Assembly: GCF_964340395.1 (NCBI RefSeq)
Contig: NC_135559.1
Span: 21,811,621-21,875,620, forward strand
From: Glandiceps talaboti
Lineage: Eukaryota; Hemichordata; Enteropneusta; Spengelidae
Length of the DNA stretch: 64,000 bases
Direction: 5' to 3'
The position numbers were made by a program, and so were the translations under genes. Of this stretch, positions 55,215 through 64,000 are shown piece after piece. A model generated the notes under the pieces. The model was not told where the DNA came from, ran no database searches, and saw only the letters and a list, made by a program, of their open reading frames with translations. Numbering within the stretch: position 1 is the stretch's first letter; the number at the start of each line of letters is the position of its first letter.

Positions 55215-55293
55215 GGAAGCCATTGGAGATAGGCTGAGATAGGCTGAGACAGTCTGGGGTAGTCTGAGATAGTCTGAGATAATCTGAGATAGG
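55215..55293. repeat. (CTGAGATAGG)-type short tandem repeat
   Basis: About seven imperfect 10-bp units with variants such as CTGAGACAGT and CTGAGATAAT. Confidence 0.85.
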
Positions 55294-55553
55294 GGCAAAC
55301 GTCTTAATTCTAACAAAGATACCACAATTTTCAATAAAAAAGTACAAATTTTCCTCGGAAGTTTGTGCTTCGGCTCCTAAGTACAAACAAATCGCGATGT
55401 CGGAGTCAATTGCAACAAATTTAAGAGTCCACATCAGCACGATTTATGGCTGGACAAACTTTTACATGATTGTCTTGGTAACAAACTGTAGTAGATAATT
55501 AAGCTGAGTGCAATTGGATGAAGTAATGAAAGACGAAAACCAAATACGTTTGA

Positions 55554-55660
55554 ATGAATGAATGAATGAATGAATGAATGAATGAATGAATGAATGAATG
55601 AATGAATGAATGGATGAATGAATGGATGAATGGATGGATGGATGGATGGATGGATGGATG

Positions 55661-55690
<30 letters not shown>
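55554..55690. repeat. (GAAT)n/(GGAT)n/(CAAT)n microsatellite
   Basis: GAAT units, then GGAT units, then ATCA/CAAT units to 55690. Confidence 0.97.
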
Positions 55691-55691
<1 letters not shown>

Positions 55692-56605
55692 TCTATATAT
55701 TTCACTAGATGACAAAATTAAATAAGCTACACTTTCAACAAAGAACATGCATATGATACAAAATAATACAAAATGGAGTTTAATGAGCGAGACAATATGT
55801 CTGGAAAACAAAGAGGTTGAAGTCTTGTGAAGAGACAGAGAAGTATTATGAGAGAGTGTCAATCAAATGTCAAGGCAAAGACAAAGATAATATATTGCTG
55901 TAAAGGAAATCAAGTGTGGCTAGGAATACATGGCAATACGAAGGGGTCAGAAAATCAAAGATAACACACTTAAATATATCCAGAATTAGGAAGTCAAGAA
56001 ATGACAACATACGAAGAACGTTAGCTAAAATATGATTAGTGCTCTCTTCGACCATAAAAACAGTTTAGGTCTAATGCTCCCATAAAACACTTTGTACTGA
56101 CTTAGTACTTGCACAATTTTGTTTTATTTAGGAGTGTTTGGGGTAAAAACGTAATTTGTTTTATTTTTCAATATCTTTGCCACGGTATACACAGATGATT
56201 ACATTCTTTGTACTTTAAAAGCGTTGTCAAACATCTACAAGTTTTAAGCTGACACGTTGTTGCGTTCAACTCTGTAATGGCGGGTAAGTAATTACATATT
56301 TGTTTGTGTTTTATCTATGGAAAACAGTTCTCGACTCCTCGACCTCGAGGACTTACGAAGTTGTAGACAGAGGGCGCTGGTGCAAAATATAATAATCTTA
56401 TTGCGCAGCGACGTCGCGCATCTGTCGAGCAAGTTACTTCCGGATTTGTAGTTTTAAAGCGACGTCCGATGTTTATAATGCTAAGGACGTGTTAAATATA
56501 TGTAAAATACACTTTAGTACCAGTTATCGGAGGCTGAGATCTGACCTTCCTGACGCAGAACAACTAAAATGTAACAATTTAGTCTGTATATGATTGAAAA
56601 TCGAC
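55691..56605. other. Upstream region of ATG101
   Basis: No ORF with domain content. CpG-containing text (GCAGCGACGTCGCGCAT near 56405) 200 bp before the ATG101 start is a plausible promoter zone, but no TATA box or initiator can be fixed. Confidence 0.4.
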
Positions 56606-57901
56606 ATGAACGCTCGTTCACAGTTGTTTGAACTGGTAAGTACATAAACAAACCTTCAGTTACCCTGTACTGTTTGTAACGTACATCATAGACCCTACAC
56701 CAACTTGTGTAGGGTCTATGCGTACATGTACATGTACGTACACCGCAATACTGTATCAAGATTGTGTCCTTCCTACCTCCATGCGTCAACGACATAGACT
56801 GGTCACCCAATCACAAGGTGTAAAAGGGATATAAACCAGCATAGATCAGTCACTGACAAGTAAGTGTCTGTGATCCAGTATTTAATAGTAGCATATTTAC
56901 CCAGTGCTTGACAGTGATAATAAGATCGTCTACACCGATTTCGACGATCTTTGATATCATCTATGATGACTATGCAGAAATACAAGAAAACAAATCTCCA
57001 CCAACTACGTGTGGACTGTTGTATACATTTGTATGTACATATATTATACATTAATAATATTATGAACTACTACTATGATGACCTTTGACCTGCAACATCT
57101 CTGGTTATATTGCATGCTGAAAGTAATAAAGCATCCCTACAGATGGTGTGACGTGTTACTCAACTAAAACAGTAATTTATAGAGAGACTATTGTAAAGAA
57201 GATGTCATTTATTTACCTTATACAGATCATATACCAAAGTCATCCAATATTAGCATAGAATAGTATAAGAATGAGGTACATGTACATGTAGGGCCTTTGT
57301 GACTGGTCCTTTTGTGTTCCTTGCACTTAACATTTTTGATGAAGTGGATGAAATGGACAAGACATCTGACTAGTAGTCTTACTCTATCCCTAGCTTATGA
57401 ACCAAAGGGTGTTGACAATCAAATATCACATTATATTGATCAAACACAGACCTTGGAAGGGAGGGAGGGGGTATGGTTTGAATGGGGGGGGGGTGAAGAA
57501 GGCCATCAAGTCCTCCCTTTGTAAAAGCTTTGCCTTTGTTCTAATTCAATTGATGTCATTATTTTTAGTCCGTTGAAGGCAGACAAATAGAAGAAGTGGT
57601 TCTGAGTATCTTCCATACTTTGTTATTTCACAGAACAACAGGAAAGGTAAAATAAATATACATTATTATAAATTACTAAATAGTTTTATTCTTGATTTGG
57701 AAATATAACTCAATGTAATGTACACCAATACCCAGATTTCCCTTATGCATGTACATGTATCATCACTAGTTATTATTATTATAAGACAACTTTTAAAGAG
57801 TAAGTCATTTGTCATTGAATTTCTGAAAATGTCATTCTTTATGTGAAGTTTCTCATATCTCGTGTATGTGTTGTCTGTGTCTGTGTGTGTGTCTGCGTGT
57901 C

Positions 57902-57956
<55 letters not shown>

Positions 57957-60900
57957 CTAAACATCATTATAGGGAAATTGTTTTTGTATATTTTTCTTAG
58001 TTTCACTACAAGCGTGAAGGTACATACTCCATTGGCACAGTTGGTATACTGGATGTAGACTGTGATTTCATAGATTTTACATATGTAAGTATTTAATATC
58101 AGTACTCATACAATTACAATTGACAGTTTTCTATGTCTACATACGATGAGAATTGACAGCTTTCTTAAAACAAATAAAGACTATATGAAAGAAATATGAT
58201 AAACATTGTTTTGGTAAGAGCTACTGATTCCTTAACAGTTTTGATAATCAACAAATCATCAGATATTGTTTGTTCCTGTTGCAATTTAGGTGAGATGTAC
58301 ATCTGATGAATTGGATGCAGCCTTGAAAAGAGAGATCTCTACATTTAAAGATGCACTCAGAAATAGTGAAGGACCTTTAACTGGACAGGTGAGTAATGTA
58401 CATGGAATGATTAAGATATATACAGGCATGTATGTATGCATGTATGTAACACTATTGGGACAAATTAGTGGAGGGGAAAATAGCATGTAATTACAGGATT
58501 AGGTTTCATGTGTCTGACTTCCCTAATGGGGATCACACAAATTATTATTATGCCATTTGTGAGATATGATTATGTAAATAGGACTAATTAGTTATGATCA
58601 GCTGATTGTAGACAAAACTGTAGCATTGGCTTTAGCTGAACACTCCCATAGGTACAATCATAACATTGACTGAACACTCCCATAGGTATAATCATAACAT
58701 TGACTGAACACTCCCATAGGTACAATCATAACATTGACTGAACACTCCCATAGGTACAATCATAACATTGACTGAACACTCCCATAGGTACAATCATAAC
58801 ATTGACTGAACACTCCCATAGTTACAATCATAACATTGACTGAACACTCCCATAGGTACAATCATAACATTGACTGAACACTCCCATAGTTACAATCATA
58901 ACATTGACTGAACACTCCCATAGTTACAATCATAACATTGACTGAACACTCCCATAGGTACAATCATAACATTGACTGAACACTCCCATAGGTATAATCA
59001 TAACATTGACTGAACACTCCCATAGGTACAATCATAACATTGACTGAACATTCCCATAGGTATAATCATAACATTGACTGAACATTCCCATAGGTACAAT
59101 CGTAACATTGACTGAACATTCCCATAGGTATAATCATAACATTGACTGAACATTCCCATAGGTACAATCATAACATTGACTGAACATTCCCATAGGTATA
59201 ATCATAACATTGACTGAACACTCCCATAGGTACAATCATAACATTGACTGAACATTCCCATAGGTATAATCATAACATTGACTGAACACTCCCATAGGTA
59301 CAATCATAACATTGACTGAACATTCCCATAGGTATAATCATAACATTGACTGAACACTCCCATAGGTATAATCATAACATTGACTGAACATTCCCATAGG
59401 TATAATCATAACATTGACTGAACACTCCCATAGGTACAATCATAACATTGACTGAACATTCCCATAGGTATAATCATAACATTGACTGAACACTCCCATA
59501 GGTACAATCGTAGCATTGACTGAACACTCCCATAGTTACAATCATAACATTGACTGAACACTCCCATAGGTGCAATCATAACATTGACTGAACACTCCCA
59601 TAGTTACAATCATAACATTGACTGAACACTCCCATAGGTATAATCATAACATTGACTGAACACTCCCATAGGTACAATCATAACATTGACTGAACACTCC
59701 CATAGTTACAATCATAACATTGACTGAACACTCCCATAGGTGCAATCATAACATTGACTGAACACTCCCATAGTTACAATCATAACATTGACTGAACACT
59801 CCCATAGGTATAATCATAACATTGACTGAACACTCCCATAGGTACAATCATAACATTGACTGAACACTCCCATAGGTATAATCATAACATTGACTGAACA
59901 CTCCCATAGGTACAATCATAACATTGACTGAACACTCCCATAGGTATAATCATAACATTGACTGAACACTCCCATAGGTACAATCATAACATTGACTGAA
60001 CACTCCCATAGTTACAATCATAACATTGACTGAACACTCCCATAGGTACAATTATAACATTGACTGAACACTCCCATAGGTGCAATCATAACATTGACTG
60101 AACACTCCCATAGTTACAATCATAACATTGACTGAACACTCCCATAGGTATAATCATAACATTGACTGAACATTCCCATAGGTACAATCATAACATTGAC
60201 TGAACACTCCCATAGGTATAATCATAACATTGACTGAACACTCCCATAGGTACAATCATAACATTGACTGAACACTCCCATAGGTACAATCATAACATTG
60301 ACTGAACACTCCCATAGGTATAATCATAACATTGACTGAACACTCCCATAGGTACAATCATAACATTGACTGAACACTCCCATAGGTATAATCATAACAT
60401 TGACTGAACATTCCCATAGGTATAATCATAACATTGACTGAACATTCCCATAGGTATAATCATAACATTGACTGAACACTCCCATAGGTATAATCATAAC
60501 ATTGACTGAACATTCCCATAGGTATAATCATAACATTGACTGAACATTCCCATAGGTACAATCATAACATTGACTGAACACTCCCATAGGTATAATCATA
60601 ACATTGACTGAACATTCCCATAGGTATAATCATAACATTGACTGAACATTCCCATAGGTACAATCATAACATTGACTGAACATTCCCATAGGTACAATCA
60701 TAACATTGACTGAACATTCCCATAGGTACAATCATAACATTGACTGAACATTCCCATAGGTACAATCATAACATTGACTGAACATTCCCATAGGTACAAT
60801 CATAACATTGACTGAACATTCCCATAGGTATAATCATAACATTGACTGAACACTCCCATAGGTATAATCATAACATTGACTGAACACTCCCATAGGTATA

Positions 60901-63194
60901 ATCATAACATTGACTGAACATTCCCATAGGTACAATCATAACATTGACTGAACACTCCCATAGGTATAATCATAACATTGACTGAACATTCCCATAGGTA
61001 TAATCATAACATTGACTGAACATTCCCATAGGTACAATCATAACATTGACTGAACACTCCCATAGGTATAATCATAACATTGACTGAACACTCCCATAGG
61101 TATAATCATAACATTGACTGAACATTCCCATAGGTATAATCATAACATTGACTGAACATTCCCATAGGTACAATCATAACATTGACTGAACACTCCCATA
61201 GGTATAATCATAACATTGACTGAACACTCCCATAGGTACAATCATAACATTGACTGAACACTCCCATAGGTATAATCATAACATTGACTGAACATTCCCA
61301 TAGGTATAATCATAACATTGACTGAACATTCCCATAGGTACAATCATAACATTGACTGAACACTCCCATAGGTATAATCATAACATTGACTGAACACTCC
61401 CATAGGTACAATCATAACATTGACTGAACACTCCCATAGGTACAATCATAACATTGACTGAACACTCCCATAGGTATAATCATAACATTGACTGAACACT
61501 CCCATAGGTACAATCATAACATTGACTGAACACTCCCATAGGTATAATCATAACATTGACTGAACACTCCCATAGGTACAATCATAACATTGACTGAACA
61601 CTCCCATAGGTACAATCATTACATTGACTGAACACTCCCATAGGTACAATCATAACATTGACTGAACACTCCCATAGGTATAATCATAACATTGACTGAA
61701 CACTCCCATAGGTACAATCATAACATTGACTGAACACTCCCATAGGTATAATAATAACATTGACTGAACACTCCCATAGTTACAATCACAACATTGACTG
61801 AACACTCCCATAGTTACAATCACAACATTAACTGAACACTCCCATAGCATTGAACTACCTAACCTCTACAATATTGTACTCTACTGATGTCTGTAACTGT
61901 GGATAAATTTGCAATAAAGGTATTATTGTTATTACAGTTGGCTGATCATACCGCCACCTAGTGGTCAGTTTTAAATATGGAATTTGACATTCTGATGAGG
62001 ATTGTTGACCAAGACAGATCAAAAGCTGAATGCTAAAAAACTTTGAACTGTTTGGGTGTTATAACCTTTGTAAATCAACTCTACTATATGTTTTACCACT
62101 TGGAAATACATTGTGAAAGAACATATATTAAGTCACTGTCCTTGTTTGTAACTCAGTAAATTTCAAAACATTGAAAAATGTATCTGTTCAACTGTTTGTT
62201 ATTATAAACATTTTATACATACTTTTTTTGCATTACAAGCAAAGACATGTTATTTGTTATTTCACATTGTATTTCCAAGTAGAACAATATAATAATGTTG
62301 TTTCATAAATGAAATAAATACCTCATTTGTCATCCATATGGCCTCTGTAACTTAGTTCAACTCATCAATATATTATTTACTTACTGTACATGGTATCATT
62401 CTATGTTCTATGTTGCTCCTCTAGTACAACAGAATATATCTTTCTAATATTTTAAATGATTTAAAAAATGTGCAAATTTATCATAAATCCTATCAATTTT
62501 TAAAAGTTTTTTTAAGTGTTGAACAAAACTAGAGTTTTTTTTATTTTAACTACATGTGTGTGTACATAATATGTTTATCATGGCTGTTTCATATAGATGA
62601 AAGTGGCACAAGCTAAGTTCATAAGGTTTTCTCAAGTGAAAATACTAAAATAAAGACCACACTTAACTACTCAAGTATAATGTTAATGTCAATAATACTT
62701 TCTATACTGTTTCAATTGTCGTCTGGCAATGTTTGAAGAGTTGACTGCATACATGTAGTAGGGATGACATTCCTAGATATTTTTTTTATACATGTCATAA
62801 ATTACGTCATCGGATCGTTGATATGTTATATCATATTTCAAAGTTTCAGTTCAGTCAATTGCAATCAATAGTTAAATGTGCTTCAGTACATAAAATACTG
62901 CCATAACCATTTGAATATACAGATTACAATACAAAATATACCCCAAAACAGTATAAATTATATGAAATTACTTATTTTAAAACTAAACAGCATCAGATAA
63001 TTCCATTATTTACACAGACTGATAGGTGGAATATGCCGCTTCATTATTTTATAAATAAAAGGACAATTTTTTTTCTCAGATATCATTAGAATTTTACCAG
63101 AGGAAAAAGACAAGATGGCCCTTTCCAGCTGAAAGCATTCCATGGGAAGTATGGACTCTTAAACTGAATGTTATTACACTTACAAATGAACATG
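56606..63194 (+). CDS. ATG101: ATG101 autophagy initiation protein, exons 1-5 (partial, runs off the right edge)
   Basis: Five exons in phase: 56606-56635 ([10 protein letters not shown]), 57569-57646 ([20 protein letters not shown]...), 58001-58084 ([16 protein letters not shown]...), 58290-58388 ([16 protein letters not shown]...) and 63080-63194 ([15 protein letters not shown]...). Together about 135 of roughly 218 residues expected; the C-terminal part lies beyond the window. The text aligns residue by residue with animal ATG101, a HORMA-fold protein that pairs with ATG13 and stabilises the ULK1 kinase complex on forming autophagosomes. The conserved W-P-F of the WF finger, used to recruit downstream factors, is intact. 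Donors are good GTAAGT/GTGAGT types and acceptors have pyrimidine tracts. Exon 5 ends in phase 1 (CAT G|GTAAGT). Intron 4 holds a 3.2-kb minisatellite and intron 1 a perfect hairpin. Identification is very secure. Confidence 0.97.
56681..56724. other. Perfect 14-bp hairpin in ATG101 intron 1
   Basis: CATAGACCCTACAC and GTGTAGGGTCTATG are separated by CAACTT. Beyond a small bulge the stem extends with GTAC/GTAC. Confidence 0.9.
57880..57956. repeat. (TG)n microsatellite
   Basis: TG run with a few TCTG and TGCG interruptions, in ATG101 intron 2. Confidence 0.95.
58635..61847. repeat. 34-bp minisatellite, about 94 copies, in ATG101 intron 4
   Basis: The unit contains TGAACACTCCCATAGGTACA, then ATCATAACATTGAC. 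Variation is confined to a few sites: CACTCC/CATTCC, and GGTACAAT/GGTATAAT/GTTACAAT/GGTGCAAT. Copies are otherwise near identical over 3.2 kb, indicating recent homogenisation. There are no unique spacers, so it is not a CRISPR-type array, and it has no coding sense. Confidence 0.98.
61848..63079. other. Remainder of ATG101 intron 4
   Basis: AT-rich intron text with no exon or RNA gene recognised. Confidence 0.5.
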
Positions 63195-64000
63195 GTAAGT
63201 TGAAGACTGAAGACTTAGTTTCCAATGGAATATGACACTGACAGATAAACTGTCATCAAACAAAGACAGAACTTTTATTGAAATACCAAAGCCACTTTCA
63301 GTGTTTTTCACTCACAAACCGTGAAGAAACGCTATTGTGTTTACTTGAATGAAGTGATATTCTACATGACTTTGAAGAGTATGCCTGTTACATGAATGTA
63401 CATATCATCCCTGTACCATACATTTAGTTGTGCACAGCACACCTAGTACATACATGTAGTTGTACACAGCACACCTACTACACAGTTGTACACAGCCATG
63501 TACCAGGTTTATTGGAATCATGCCCTGTAACAGTCCCATCAGCATTGCTAACAAAGCAGGCCCATGGTTGTCAGAAATACCTCTATTTAACTATAGCAAT
63601 GCTGACATAGCTGGTACATAGCTTGGGAAATACCTCTGTTATACTATAGCAATGCTGACACAGCTGGTACATAGCTGTGGGAAATACATTGTACCTCTGT
63701 TATAGTATTAGTCACATGACTGGTACATGATTGTGGGAAAAATCTCTTGTACATGGTTATGAAAAAACTATGCTGCATTGCTACTTCTCATACCCATGCT
63801 ACATGTATACTACATCTAGGTATGTTACATCTGTGTGCAGGCCAGAGCTGTTACATGGATATTTTACAAATAGCTGGTACAGCCCCTGTAGTTCTGTATG
63901 GAATTTGAAGAAGTTCAATATCTAACCTAGGCATATCTGACCTAGTCTTGCTGCCAGTCCCTCTCTTCTCATGGCTAAGCCGCTAGGCATAAATACAAAG
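63195..64000. other. Start of ATG101 intron 5
   Basis: No further coding exon found up to the edge. Diverged short duplications occur: GCACACCTA/TGTACACAGCAC around 63430-63490, and GCAATGCTGACA with AGCTGGTACATAGCT around 63596-63676. Confidence 0.5.

Noticed and set aside
58635-61847. CRISPR-like repeat array
   Set aside because: The 34-bp units are directly adjacent with no unique spacers, and the DNA is animal.
61650-61850. Minus-strand ORF with repeated WECSVN-type text
   Set aside because: It is a frame of the 34-bp minisatellite.

Overview
This is eukaryotic, metazoan-type DNA: split genes with GT/AG introns, very abundant microsatellites, and several classes of animal transposable element. 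The two best host genes are a partial ATG101 (autophagy initiation) and an alpha-2,8-sialyltransferase of the ST8Sia family. An ST8Sia gene and short vertebrate-type telomere repeats fit an invertebrate deuterostome (hemichordate or cephalochordate-like) best. That placement is inference; no rRNA, tRNA or mitochondrial marker was seen.

Layout. 0-1.2 kb: minus strand, first two exons of a secreted Thr/Ser-rich mucin-like protein. 1.2-19.9 kb: no supportable host gene; microsatellites, three copies of a MITE-like family, foldback elements and a 1.4-kb 37-bp minisatellite. 19.97-24.04 kb: a 4.07-kb unit with perfect 16-bp terminal inverted repeats and a 6-bp target duplication, enclosing a complete two-exon gene of unknown function. 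24.8-28.25 kb: an old repeat with inverted ends and a 1.7-kb imperfect palindrome. 28.7-41.2 kb: a complete Ty3/gypsy-type LTR retroelement of 12,446 bp with matching 714-bp LTRs, gag, pol (protease, RT, RNase H, integrase, chromodomain), an extra ORF with a SOCS-box-like signature, and a class I-like envelope gene. 43.7-52.1 kb: the sialyltransferase gene, with a Penelope-like element in one intron inside a tetranucleotide array. 52.1-56.5 kb: repeats, including a broken non-LTR reverse transcriptase. 56.6 kb to the right edge: the first five coding exons of ATG101, with a 3.2-kb 34-bp minisatellite in intron 4.

The most interesting unit is the LTR retroelement. It looks recent, keeps open frames, carries a textbook -1 frameshift heptamer at the gag/pol junction, and its third ORF has BC-box and Cul5-box motifs. 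Those motifs suggest that an env-bearing retroelement has acquired a subunit able to recruit a host Cullin-5 ubiquitin ligase. The second is the 4.07-kb TIR unit carrying an otherwise normal gene but no visible transposase.
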